Positions 15,501-24,309 of a DNA stretch of 64,000 bases are shown here, one piece after another. Within the stretch, counting starts at the first letter, position 1; the number at the start of each line of letters is the position of its first letter. Under the pieces are notes generated by a model, which had not been told where the DNA came from, searched no databases, and saw nothing but the letters and a program-made list of their open reading frames with translations. This DNA is from Cladopsammia gracilis (taxonomy: Eukaryota > Cnidaria > Anthozoa > Scleractinia > Dendrophylliidae), in NCBI GenBank assembly GCA_022457155.1, contig JAJGOT010000200.1:868001-932000 (forward strand). Reading direction: 5' to 3'. The position numbers and the translations under genes were made by a program.

Positions 15501-16282
15501 CTTGCTGTGGCACCATACAACTCAACTGCTATTCAATGAATCTCTCCAGAGACAAATACGTTTCTCAGAAGTTGTCACAATTTATGAACTTTACATTTGC
15601 TAATTTACCGTCAAACACGACATCAACGCAGCCCAATGCCCTGTAATTAAGAGAGCTTGTTTGTGCTGCGAGATTAGGTGTTTATTTTCTGGGACCTAAA
15701 ATCGCCATAATTTGAGGCAACTTTAGGCGATTTGGGGCGCTTTTAAGGTGATTTAAAGCCAAACCCGCGGTATAAAAGGCGGCTGGAATGTCCAACTCAT
15801 GCAAATGAGCAAAATCTATAATTGTTCGTGCTCATTTGCGTTAGATTCGCAGTGGGCCTTTCAGCCCTTTTACACCGCAGGTTCGCCTTTAAGCAAATTT
15901 CGTCAGAAAATTATGGCAATTTTAGTTGTGCAATTTTGTGTGATTTTAATATAAAATCGTAGTAGTATTCAATAACATCACTTGCTTACTTTTTGTGATT
16001 GGATATTAGCCAAGTCTATGCTCTTAAAGATTGTATATGTGCAAAACACTTCAAATGGTTAATTGCCTTTAGTCGATTTAAGGTGCTTATAGGCGATTTT
16101 TAGAACGTGATTTTGGGTCCGAGACAAGGCTTTTGATGAGAAAAAAAAATCAAGGTTTCTTTTCAATACCTGTAGAACACATTGCCAAAAACGTACACTG
16201 AAATAAGCGAAGAGAAATAGTGAATATATTAAGCCAGAAGAAATTTAGTTTTGATGGCGGAAACACGGATATTACGGATTTC

Positions 16283-16324
<42 letters not shown>

Positions 16325-19300
16325 TTATATATATACTTACAGAAATAAAGAGAAGTAATATAATGATAACAATAGTAAACATTCACATATCCGTGAAATC
16401 CGTAAAATCCGTGTTTCCGCCATCAAAACTAATTTTCTTCTGGTTTAATATATTCACTCAGCAGTCATTTTGTACTGCAAGTTCTCTCCTATCAAAAAAA
16501 CCTTTTTATCAGAGGCGGAAAACACGGTTTTTACGGATTTCACGGATATTTGATTGTTTACTATTGTTATCATTATATTACTTCTCCTTATTTCTGTAAG
16601 TGTATTTATATATAGTTATATGAGATAAATATTAGGACAGGATAAAATATGTAGTTTTGATGGCGGAAAGTACGGATTGTACGGAAAGTTGTTCTTATAT
16701 TATTTTCTTCTCCTTGTTATTGTAGGCATGCTTGCAGTTTTTGCCTTGTTCTGTTTTTTTTTTCTTTTTTTTTTAAGCCATACACTTACTATAGATAGAT
16801 AGGACTGTTTTGGTCCCATTGTAGTGTTCCTTAATTTTCGGGAACATCGTACTGAACAGCGTTATTAAATGTGACCTTGAAAGTCAAACGAAACTAAACA
16901 CAGCCCAAAATTGATGGCTGCCGTACCCCTTTGTTGGATCAATGGTCAAAAACAACATTAGATAATCAGCTGGAGCGATTAAGTTCAAACCGCGATAGGG
17001 AACAGAAATTTTGGGAAACGATCTTCTTCTTCTTCTTCTTCTTCTTCTTCTTCTTCTTCTTCTTCTTCTTCTTCTTGCCTCCTTCACTTCTGAAGATTTT
17101 CGCAAGCGTTAAAAATGTACATTCACAATAATAACAGTAAAACTTAATTAATAACAAATCAATAAAGAAAGAAAGGAGTGGTCATGTCTAGTAATCAAGA
17201 CTGGCAAGCCTCTGTTTAAAGGAGGCCAAGGTCGATGCTTGCACTACATCGTCTGGAAGACTGTTCCAATCTCTGATCGTTCTTGGGAAATAGGTCGGGG
17301 AAATAGGTCGGTCGAGATTCTGTGGGAACGCCCGCCGAACTTCACAAGATTTCCATGTGTAAGAGCTTATCTACATCTACATGCAGTCTACATTTGCTAA
17401 GGTGAAAGTTAAAAAGGACATTGCACCAACTATATCTGAGCTCAACTTTATTACTTTAAGCAATATATCAAACACGAGGAAGAGTGTTTCATCAGGATAT
17501 CCAAACACCGAGAAGTGGGTTGGAAAAAACAAGGGGCAGCCGAGTTTTTTTAACCCACTTCGAGGTGTTTGGATGAGTTGTTAATGAGTTTGAGAAGATT
17601 TGAGGCAAGCTATAGATGGTTTTCACTAACGTGACCTTCAGTCCTGTGGGACTCAAATGACAAAGGCCATGGCGGCCATGTTGGTGCACATAACAAAAGA
17701 AGTTCATTAAAATTCTTTTGTAGGTGTGAACCAACATGGCCGCCGTGAAAACCACCTATCAGTGCAAGGTGATGTTTTCGTACTTATTTACGTCTTTATC
17801 GTGTGATTGTTTTTTTTCAGTTGGCAAAAAATGCTTCACATTTCACATCAGATGAGCAGCACAAAGACCAACAGTGAGTCGCTCGTAACCTTCATCTGTA
17901 ACTTAAGCATAACTGAGTTTAAACTACAGTTTTTTATGATATATTATCTTTTATGCCTGATCAGTTTTCTAACTGCCTGAATGCAAACTTAAGTTAAGTT
18001 TTCCATGCTGTAATTGCTTTTGACAGCTTTACAGTTACTATATTTACGTTCAAGGGAAATTTAGCAATTTTACCACAATTGCCGCTAAACTCGCAATCTG
18101 ATTGGTCGACGTGAGTGGTAAATGAGAGTCCAGACAACGGTGCTGACGCTAACATCACGCGCGCTTGAAAAAAAACCAATCAGATTGCGAGAAAGTTATA
18201 GACAACGCTTGCTCTTTCTTTGCTGTCACGTTTGTAACAAGACTTCGATTTTTCATTGTATTTTTTTCTAAATATTGTTGTAAAAAACAAATTTACACCG
18301 GTTTTCCGTGGTGTGGACTCTTATTTACCACGATTTACGTCATCACATGGTCAAAATTTGTTGCTGACTCACTCGGCTGCGCCTCGTGAGTCCACAACAC
18401 TAGACCATCCTTCCTTATGATCAGCTTAATACTAAGTTGGATTTCTCAGGTAAAATAACAAGCTTCCTTCATTGATGTTGGTCACTTCAACGAGTATCTT
18501 TATCATATCACATATCTGAGTAACTATAAACACTATTTTATAACTGAATTTGCTACTCCATGTATTTCGTGGTTTTTAGATCATTCCCTGGCGGTCAAGC
18601 GACTGTGGAGATGGGGTGGGGCTACCTCAGAAAGCAACTCCGAGAGTTTACTCTTAATACCCAGGTATGACTAATGTCATGTAAAGCGGTGTTGAAGTTT
18701 ATTATGTAAGGAATTTCTTTGATGTTGCATTTGCTTAGCTGTAAAACTGGTTGCATGTGTTTCGTGTGTTAAACAATTAGAGTAAACGCAGTCTTTTTTC
18801 AACCAAAACCAAAGTAATTACTCTGGCCAATCAGACGTAAGAAATCAAATGAACCAATCAGAATTCGAAGCAAATACACGAAGCCGGCGATAAGCGCGGG
18901 AAAACGCGTGCGAGCAAGTCATGATTGGTTTTGGTTTCACTTCTGATTGGTTGAGAAAGTAGCACGAGATTTTTTAGCCAATCACAAAGCGTAGCAATGC
19001 AAAACCAAAGCAATTGCAAAATTACTTTCGTCACTCAGGCCCTGTCCACACTCAGGGCCTGTCCACACTAATGCGTTTTCGTTTGAAAACGCATACTTTT
19101 TGAACCGTTTTAACCGATCGTCCACACTAAAACGATCAAAACGGAGATGTTCATCTATGAAAATGGAGGTTGTCGAAAACGCTTTTCAGAGTGGAGACTT
19201 CTGAAAACTCAGGTCTATCGTTTTAGTGTGGACGGCAAAAACGGAGCTTTCAAAATACGCTTACGTCACAACTAGTAACGCGTAGTATCGCTGACGCTAT

Positions 19301-21830
19301 GGAGCATGCGTATTGAACAGAAAAGCGTCCGAGCAGAGCCTGGTGATGAAAACGCATCTTTGGATCATCGTTTTTCAGCTCCTAGTGTGGACGCAAATCT
19401 TTTTATCCATTTTCGGTGAACCAAAAACGGAGGTTTTCAAAAACGCATTTTGGTGTGGACGGGGCCTCAATTCTGAAAACCGCTCTATTACAGTAATTGG
19501 AAAGGCGGTAAAATAATTATTTAAGGTTCACTGTTTTGCACCCAATGATACATCTCCAGATGTTGGATAAATCAAAAACTACCATCCATGTTAAATTTTA
19601 CTTAACAATTGGTTCATGCTTAGCGTGCACTATCGAGTTATGGAGCACGTGGGAAGTTTGGAGAGCACGAAAGAAGCGTAAGAGTTTCCCTCGGGTAACT
19701 CTAGCTTCTTGAGTGCTCTCCAAACTTCCCACGTGCTCCATAACTCGATAGTGCACAGCTAAAAGCATGAACCAATTGTTTTATAACATAGCTGGTGGAA
19801 TTGTGCATCAAATCCGACGCGAAAAACGGACAACAATATCAGAAGTGATTGTTCGCGGTAAGCGAAATATTAAGCAAAATAGGAATTGGTTTTATTTCAA
19901 ATTTTCTGTTGAAAGCTCGAGTTTTATTTTACTGCAGTTTAAATACAAAATTCTTTATTTTTTAAAAAAAAAATCACGGTCAAGAATGGCACTTTTATTT
20001 ATCAGCGTGAACTATCTGGATTTTGAGCACGCTTACGTATACTGAATTTGATTGCGCGGCTCTGCTAGCTATATTATAAATACAGTTATATAGCGAAAGT
20101 AAGCCGCTAAAACGTGAACTCGATATACATTATAGAAAATTTCAAACTAAATCCTAAAACAAAAGTTTAAAAATCCAACACGTAATTATAGCAAAACTAA
20201 CCAGACAAGTAGGGGTTGCGTGCATAATTCCACGAGCAAGTAAATAAAACTACGGTTTTTTTTTTCAACAACAGCAAGATCTTGAAAGTGAGCGTGCTAA
20301 CCTAATGACCCGTTGCATCATGGCCGAGGAACAGCAGGCGCGACTTCAACACTACATTGATACAAATCTTAAAAGGTAACAAAACGTTATTTCTTCCATG
20401 TCGGAATTACAGACTTTTTATATAATTTTCTAGTATGCCCTAATCCCCTTGTGGGCGAATTAGGGCGAGAACTAGGGGCACTTTCCATACAATAAAAATA
20501 ATTGCCTTTGAATATCCAAAAGTTTCTTACACGAATGGAAAATAATTTTCGTAAAAAGAGGCGAGCTTATACTCGAAAGAGATAATCACATTGTACAGTT
20601 TTTTGTTTGTTTGACCTGAACACTTAATAGTATAATTATGTATTTACATCATTATTTGCGGATTAAATAAATTAATATTGGTGGACACCGTTTAATGTGC
20701 TTAATTGTTGCTTAATGGATAATGGAGACACGGTGGTCTAGTGGTTAGCGCGTCGGACTTTCAACCTGAAGGTCGGTGGTTCGAGCCTGGTCTCTGCCGT
20801 CTTGTTGTTTCCTTAGACAAGAAACTTTACTCCACACTGTCTCTCTCCACCCAGGTGTATACATGGGTACCGGCGACAAAATGCTGGGGGTAACCCTGCG
20901 ATGGACTAGCATCCCATTCAGGGGGGAGTAGCAATATTCCTAGTCGCTTCATGCTACAGAAACCGGGTTAAGCTCCGGCCGTGTGTGGATTATCATTGGC
21001 AGATATTGTTTAACAAGCCATTATGTTGGTGGGCATAGCTCAACGTGTGGGATCAGGGGTGGAACGTAATTTTTTAGTCCACTAGCAAAGTTTTGAAAGT
21101 AAGATTTTTTTCTACTAGCAAAACTAGTAAGGTCACTAGCTATTTTCTGCAGTCATTTTCCCTTTGATGACTCTGCAGATAATGTTAATGTTAATTTTGT
21201 GATCTTCTTTGCCGTTGTCCTGTTGTTTCTTTGGCGCTCAAGGTTGTCGGGCAAGACGCTGTCATCGTAGGTCACGTTACCGGTAGTCTTAAAGGTCGAG
21301 GGCCTCTTGAAAAGCGGTTATTTCAGACGTAGACATCTACAACAAAAGCGGGTCACAAAGCATGAAATACATTCTCTTCTGTCACGTTGCTGATTCAAAC
21401 AAAATGTGAATGCGCAGACAAAGTGTGCACAGGTTCTGTGAAAAACCGCTGGCAAGGGGCTAACACAAAACGCGCTTATCAGTTTTTCCCGTAGATGACA
21501 TTCTATGATGTCTGAATTTTTGCCACAAAATTCTCTAAGAACGTTCACTTTTTCCCTCCAAATTTTATTAGAGAAATGCTTACTTGCAAAAGTTTGCTAG
21601 AGGATATTTTTGACTCGCAACTTCCAAAAACCACTCGCATTTTGCGATCTGCGGGTGTTAATTTTGAGTCCTGTTGGGATAACAAATTTCATTGTATCAG
21701 TGGCATGATTTTACTTGTGAATTTTTCACGACTGTTTTCATCGTTTTTTTTTTTCAGATACCTGGAAGAAATAGTTCGCCTGCGGGGATTGCTAGGGAAT
21801 GCTACCCCTGGTACCCATGCAAGACGCTAG
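1277..21830 (+). CDS. CCDC78: CCDC78-like coiled-coil protein, last ten coding exons
   Basis: Ten exons with GT-AG borders and matching phases encode the C-terminal ~318 residues: 1277-1365, 3058-3136, 4182-4307, 6882-7057, 7864-7963, 8324-8395, 17821-17873, 18580-18664, 20275-20375 and 21758-21830 (TAG). The 5' exons are outside the window. The product is almost entirely charged coiled coil. The exon at 4182 ([20 protein letters not shown]) and the next (ESLQSYIDV...EKLSSVYR) match, in order, segments I remember from human CCDC78; the last exon ends [13 protein letters not shown], also typical. CCDC78 is a deuterosome protein supporting centriole amplification in multiciliated cells. The 3136 donor (GTCAGT) is weak. 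Intron 6 (8396-17820) holds a transposon. Coding structure is well supported; the name rests on remembered similarity and could be another ciliary coiled-coil protein. Confidence 0.72.
1612..1790. mobile_element. MITE, GGCGGCCATGTTGG family, copy 1
   Basis: A 179-bp element with terminal inverted repeats ATAGAGCGTATGCAC / GTGCATACGCTCTAT. Inside are two copies of TTGGTACACCAA.ATGGCCGCCGT and a TGACGTCA-type site. Related elements lie at about 17610-17758 and 22797-22974 in this window. No coding capacity, so non-autonomous. It lies in a CCDC78 intron. Confidence 0.72.
3259..3492. repeat. CCAAT-rich dispersed repeat, copy 1
   Basis: One of three copies in the window (others near 18797 and 56186). 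Each has the order: GAACCAATCAGA, TCGAAGCAA, GCGCGGGAAAACGCGTGCG, AGCAAGTCACGATTGG, GATTGGT, GGCGCGAGATTTTT, AGCCAATCA. This copy starts with TTTTCAATTGAGTGTCG, and the third copy ends with the complement of that string, so the family probably has terminal inverted repeats and is a MITE. It contains many CCAAT/ATTGG boxes. Confidence 0.75.
4620..5050. repeat. ~210-bp tandem duplication in an intron
   Basis: Two diverged direct copies of a segment containing AGCTAAAGA.TAAG, TTTTAGAATTTAT, CTACAAATTATTTCAGCAG and GCGAAGCGAAATCGCACGAC. Copies begin near 4630 and 4845; a third partial copy (CATCGATTCACTTGAAT) follows at about 5015. Intronic, no coding signal. Confidence 0.7.
5255..5458. repeat. 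~95-bp direct duplication in an intron
   Basis: Two adjacent near-identical copies, each containing TCGTTTGTCAAATAGTATTT, GCACAATTGACGCT, AGCAGAACACACAGCC and GGGGCCCTATTTTTATG. The second carries a three-base GCT insertion. Intronic; nothing coding seen. Confidence 0.75.
5880..6845. repeat. Tandem ~75-bp repeats with expanded (TA)n
   Basis: Direct copies of GGTTTATGAGAAATATTATT / GACAAACCAAATGTTGATTT / ACCA.TGATGATTGACCAAT, each followed by a TA run. In three copies the TA tract has expanded to about 60-90 bases (about 6112-6190, 6338-6420 and 6490-6564). Open frames through the tracts read only Tyr-Ile repeats and are artefacts. Confidence 0.9.
7517..7745 (+). mobile_element. tRNA-derived SINE
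   Basis: The head has a Pol III A box (TGGTCTAGTGGTTACGG) and B box (GTTCGAATCC) spaced as in a tRNA with a longer insert, followed by a T run and an unrelated ~140-bp body. The acceptor stem does not pair convincingly, so I call a SINE and not a tRNA gene. It lies in a CCDC78 intron. Confidence 0.6.
8750..9375. repeat. ~80-bp tandem repeat
   Basis: Seven or eight head-to-tail copies of a unit containing GACCGTTTTGTTCCGAGTTC, CCATGTGTGAATGGAACA, TATTGTTCC and TTGGTAATTCAGGA. It lies just upstream of the tyrosine-recombinase gene. Whether it belongs to that transposon (a subterminal array) or to the host intron cannot be decided from one copy. Confidence 0.85.
9701..11441 (+). pseudogene. Tyrosine recombinase with C-terminal Myb/SANT domain, frameshifted
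   Basis: A single-exon transposon gene of about 580 codons split into two frames (9701-11014, then about 11001-11441). The N-terminus has a C2H2-like finger (residues ~34-60, C-x4-C...H-x4-H). The centre and end carry tyrosine-recombinase signatures: Arg in [10 protein letters not shown] (~309), Lys in KTASKYG, and H-x-x-R in HPTRYRQIV (His 404, Arg 407). The catalytic Tyr ([10 protein letters not shown]) is at 11028-11030 in the +1 frame, reached after a six-A run at 10995-11000; the first frame stops at 11012-11014. The second frame continues through a Ser/Glu-rich linker to a TRF-like Myb fold ([19 protein letters not shown]). The family should cut and rejoin DNA through a Tyr-linked intermediate. 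The neighbour gene on the other strand is an SF3 helicase. One extra A, a sequencing error or programmed shifting are all possible. Confidence 0.75.
11804..15097 (-). CDS. Transposon SF3 helicase/ATPase protein, three exons
   Basis: Exons on the minus strand: 15097-14896 (ATG with A at -3), 14810-14515 and 14143-11804 (stop). Splice borders are GT-AG and phases agree (1, then 0), giving 945 residues. Residues ~450-575 form a superfamily 3 helicase: Walker [10 protein letters not shown] (~464), Walker B EIIFIDEA (~506), sensor MLITSQ (~549) and an arginine pair (~569). SF3 helicases unwind origins in parvoviruses, papillomaviruses and related replicons. The N-terminal 290 residues show no HUH nuclease motif. 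The C-terminal third is acidic then charged, ending in a basic [16 protein letters not shown] tail, perhaps a nuclear signal. It lies tail to tail with the tyrosine-recombinase/Myb gene, with only 0.36 kb between, suggesting one element that replicates as extrachromosomal DNA. The reading frame is intact. Exon 1 as the true first exon is an inference. Confidence 0.78.
15110..16250. other. Gene-free flank of the recombinase/SF3 element
   Basis: No coding signal. It should contain the upstream end of the SF3 gene and one terminus of the transposon, but I found no clear inverted or direct repeat matching the 9.4-kb side. At 15755-15895 there is a loose inverted arrangement (AAACCCGCGGTATAAAAGGC against CCTTTTACACCGCAGGTT; GCAAATGAGC against GCTCATTTGC), resembling a degraded MITE. 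Confidence 0.5.
16250..16700. repeat. Inverted repeats around (TA)n
   Basis: The string TGATGGCGGAAACACGGATA, followed by TTACGGATTTCACGGAT, occurs at about 16252. Its complement (ATCCGTGAAATCCGTAAAAT then CCGTGTTTCCGCCATCA) lies at about 16391, and partial copies at about 16510 and 16658. Between the first pair is a (TA)n tract. This is a fold-back or a cluster of broken MITE ends. Confidence 0.7.
17024..17078. repeat. (TTC)n microsatellite
   Basis: About eighteen uninterrupted TTC triplets in the CCDC78 intron. The Phe, Arg or Lys homopolymer frames through it are not genes. Confidence 0.95.
17610..17758. mobile_element. MITE, GGCGGCCATGTTGG family, copy 2
   Basis: Terminal inverted repeats ATAGATGGTTTTCAC / GTGAAAACCACCTAT. 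The inner part again has GGCGGCCATGTTGGTG and its complement CCAACATGGCCGCCGTGA. It ends about 60 bases before the acceptor of the CCDC78 exon at 17821. Confidence 0.7.
18797..18999. repeat. CCAAT-rich dispersed repeat, copy 2
   Basis: Same order of blocks as the copy near 3259 (ACCAAAACCAAAGTAATTAC, GAACCAATCAGA, GCGCGGGAAAACGCGTGCG, ATTGGTTTTGGTTT, AGCCAATCACAAAGC). It continues to about 19033 with an AATTACTTTCGTCACTCA end similar to copy 3. Confidence 0.75.
19037..19467. mobile_element. MITE with GGCCCTGTCCACACT termini
   Basis: The left end GGCCCTGTCCACACT faces the right end GTGTGGACGGGGCC, each next to TCA, which may be a 3-bp target duplication. The left end is duplicated (at ~19037 and ~19056). 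Inside are inverted copies of AAAACGCAT and AGTGTGGACG. The 3-bp duplication suggests a PIF/Harbinger-type non-autonomous element; that assignment is inference. Confidence 0.7.
19604..19780. mobile_element. Fold-back element, 177-bp palindrome
   Basis: The left arm (AACAATTGGTTCATGCTTAG, CACTATCGAGTTATGGAGCA, CGTGGGAAGTTTGGAGAGCA) is repeated as its complement on the right, ending CATGAACCAATTGTT. Arms are about 65 bp with a ~45-bp loop. Probably a fold-back MITE in a CCDC78 intron. Confidence 0.75.
20726..21010 (+). mobile_element. tRNA-derived SINE
   Basis: The head at about 20728-20800 has an A box (GTGGTCTAGTGGTTAGCGC) and a B box (GGTTCGAGCC) at tRNA-like spacing. It is followed by a non-tRNA body (CCTTAGACAAGAAACTTTAC...CCACCCAGGTGTATACATGG) to about 21010. 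The head cannot form a full acceptor stem, so it is a SINE and not a working tRNA gene. Confidence 0.75.
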
Positions 21831-22796
21831 CACTAAATATGTACAGTTATGGTTCAGTTAATTTCAACAGTGCCCCGGGCATTTGGACCTCACATTATCT
21901 TAGCTTTGTTTCCGGTGACGATTTTATCAACAGAGACGAGAAATTTGCGGCCAACTAGCTGTGAGGAAGTCATAATACGGACACCTCGTTATTACGGACA
22001 CTTCGTTTAGCCCCGGCAAAATCTCCACATAGTTTCTACTAAGTAATGATCCGCATAAGAAGGAAAGTGCTGAACGGCATGATGGAATGCACGATGGAAT
22101 GTCAACTTTTTTATTGTTACAACTAGTGATCTCATTGGCCTAGACTCAAAAACCGCTAAAGAGTTAAGTTTCAAGATGCATTGTGTCTAATTGTTTTAAT
22201 GATTCAAGTAATTTGAGACCCAATCGCACAACATGCAATTTTTAAAAGATATTGTATTTGGGGAACTTCATCAAAGAAGCAAAATTATTAGCTATTGTCT
22301 TCTGCTTTTCTGATTGGTTAAGCACGGAAATTTCCTAAAATTTATTTGACGCAAATGGATTTTCTTTATTTTTATACTGAAATATGATTATAAACCATCA
22401 GTCCCTCCTCTATTCTTGAAACCAAAGATATTCTATGTGGGAAAGAGCCAATGCCGCAGAACAATGAAGTTTACGGTAGTTCTTATGTGCAGCAATACTT
22501 AAAGTAACCTCTATAATACTGACCCTATGTAATACAAACAACAGATACCAAATTTTGGCCACCAAAGTAAATTCATATAAACGGACACCACGGTGATACA
22601 CTGAGACTGGGACAAACATAGTTTAAATAGAAATCAATTTTTATTTTTGTATCCGATTCAGGTATATAAATCTTTTATTTATTTATTATGTATATTTTTC
22701 TTGGCTGGTAGCTTTTTGAATTACTTACAAAGTAGTACAAGATGTAAAGTTAACAGCAGGAACTGTGAATCGAATATAGCGCCAGGGTCACTATAT
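21831..22796. other. Intergenic stretch after CCDC78
   Basis: Presumed 3' untranslated and intergenic DNA. No supported coding region, RNA gene or clear repeat was seen. It is AT-rich. Confidence 0.5.
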
Positions 22797-22974
22797 GGAG
22801 TGTTTTCACATGACGTCACGGCGGCCATGTTGGTGTCCCAAAACAATAAAACGGCGGCCATATTGGTGTCCCAAGCTAATCCTGTGGGGATTTAACTCTT
22901 TTCTAATGCAAACACTCTGTTTTGTTCAAACAAATTAGTATAGCTGCAGACCACGTGAGTGAAAACACTCTATA
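22797..22974. mobile_element. MITE, GGCGGCCATGTTGG family, copy 3
   Basis: Terminal inverted repeats GAGTGTTTTCAC / GTGAAAACACTC. The left part reads CATGACGTCACGGCGGCCAT followed by GTTGGTGTCCC, and a second GGCGGCCATATTGGTGTCCC follows. Both a CRE-like TGACGTCA and YY1-like GGCGGCCAT motifs are present. Same family as the elements at 1612 and 17610. Confidence 0.75.
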
Positions 22975-22975
22975 T

Positions 22976-23457
22976 TTACTGCGCTTTTCAATAACACGTG
23001 AACTATGAATTTCAAAATTCAACCAACAGTTTCAATAGGCCATTTGCACGATGACGTCATTTGACTACTACTACCAGAATCCTTCAGTTTTTTGTTTTGT
23101 AGTGCAAATTAGGGCTATTGTTATTTAAACCGCACTGGGATTACAAAATTTAAATAAGAAAGGAAAAACGAAATGAATTCTGGTAGTAGTAGTCAAATGG
23201 CGTCATCGTGCAAATGGCGTATTTTTACCGCGCAATTATCATAGCGGACGTGTCAGGAAACAACGATGCTTTTCCCCAAAATGGTCACGTGGTCATGTTT
23301 GTGCGTTGTGATTGGTGGATTTCGATCTTTTTGTCAGTTCTGTTTTCAGGGGTCCAATGTTTGTCGCCATAATTATGATTGACGGTAGCGTAAAACGCAA
23401 ACCTTAGTTTAGTTTTGTGAACTTTAGAGTTCGCGTGTTATTGAAAGGTGCAGTAAT
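22976..23457. mobile_element. MITE with TTACTGCGC.TTTCAATAAC ends, containing a second MITE
   Basis: Outer ends TTACTGCGCTTTTCAATAAC (left) and GTTATTGAAAGGTGCAGTAA (right) are inverted. Another copy of this family lies at 61098-61380, and a right end alone lies near 26470-26505. The element is interrupted by the MITE at 23039-23218, which must have inserted later. Confidence 0.72.
23039..23218. mobile_element. Nested MITE, 180 bp
   Basis: Near-perfect terminal inverted repeats of about 45 bp: GCCATTTGCACGATGACG, CATTTGACTACTACTACCAG at the left, with complements at the right ending CGTCATCGTGCAAATGGC. Inserted in the older MITE at 22976-23457. Confidence 0.8.
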
Positions 23458-23802
23458 ATTGTTGGTGGAGACCCCAATATTTAAAGAACCATTTAAACGA
23501 CACAAAATATACAAAATATACAACTCTTATGCATTATACCCGAGTCTCATGTCTGGGGATTAAAAAACATCGATCTCACGCATTGAGGCAAATTTCTCAC
23601 CTCAGACTTACTTATAAATCCAAACTAGTTGTTCATACGTCTTCGCAGGAGCTCATTACAAGCTCCTGGTCTTCGGCAACGTTCAGAAGTCATCGGAACA
23701 TCTTCGGAAATCTCGCGCATTTGACTCGGGAAAAGTTGGCAGTTGTGCATAAAAATAATAGCATGACTCACTATTTTCTGTAGTGTAAACACTTATAGTT
23801 TT

Positions 23803-23836
23803 ACACGGCACGGCACGGCACGGCACGGCACGGCAC
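23803..23836. repeat. (CGGCA)n microsatellite
   Basis: Six or seven tandem CGGCA pentamers. Confidence 0.95.
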
Positions 23837-24078
23837 AAGAGAAAAAAGTGTAATAAAACTCACCACATACTTGATTGTAATTGTAGTAATAATTGTAATA
23901 AAGTTGTTGTTGTTTTTGACATAATAAAGGTGGAAGTATTTTTTTAAGTTTCGCAGTCCCATGTACGTGACAAACTGAGTACATTGTGTGGAGATTTGAT
24001 CACCGTGTCGCGTGAAATTTTCGCGGGAATTTTTGCGTTTCGCGTTCACAAATTTTCGCCAATTTAGAATTTCAGACT

Positions 24079-24309
24079 TAAAGGTGATGTTGCACGGGAC
24101 GATTCGCAACGACGATTTTTAGCGCAACAAAATTATCGACAGCTATGTTGCACGAAACAACTTGAGTAAAATTCGTGTTTTTGTTTTTTTTTTTTTTTTT
24201 GAAGCTGATTAAAAAACTTCGCAACGCAAAAATTGCGAAGAAAATCGTCCGCGCACCCATGTTGAGCTAAAAATCGTGTTGCGAATTGTCCCATGTAACA
24301 TCACCTTTA
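24079..24309. mobile_element. MITE with TAAAGGTGATGTTGCACGGG ends
   Basis: The left arm TAAAGGTGATGTT.CA.GGGAC.ATTCGCAAC...TTTTTAGC is mirrored at the right, ending CATGTAACATCACCTTTA. The arms are about 45 bp. TA at the ends may be the target duplication (Tc1/mariner-like), which is inference. Confidence 0.75.

Noticed and set aside
20728..20800. tRNA gene
   Set aside because: A and B boxes are present but no full acceptor stem, and a SINE body follows.
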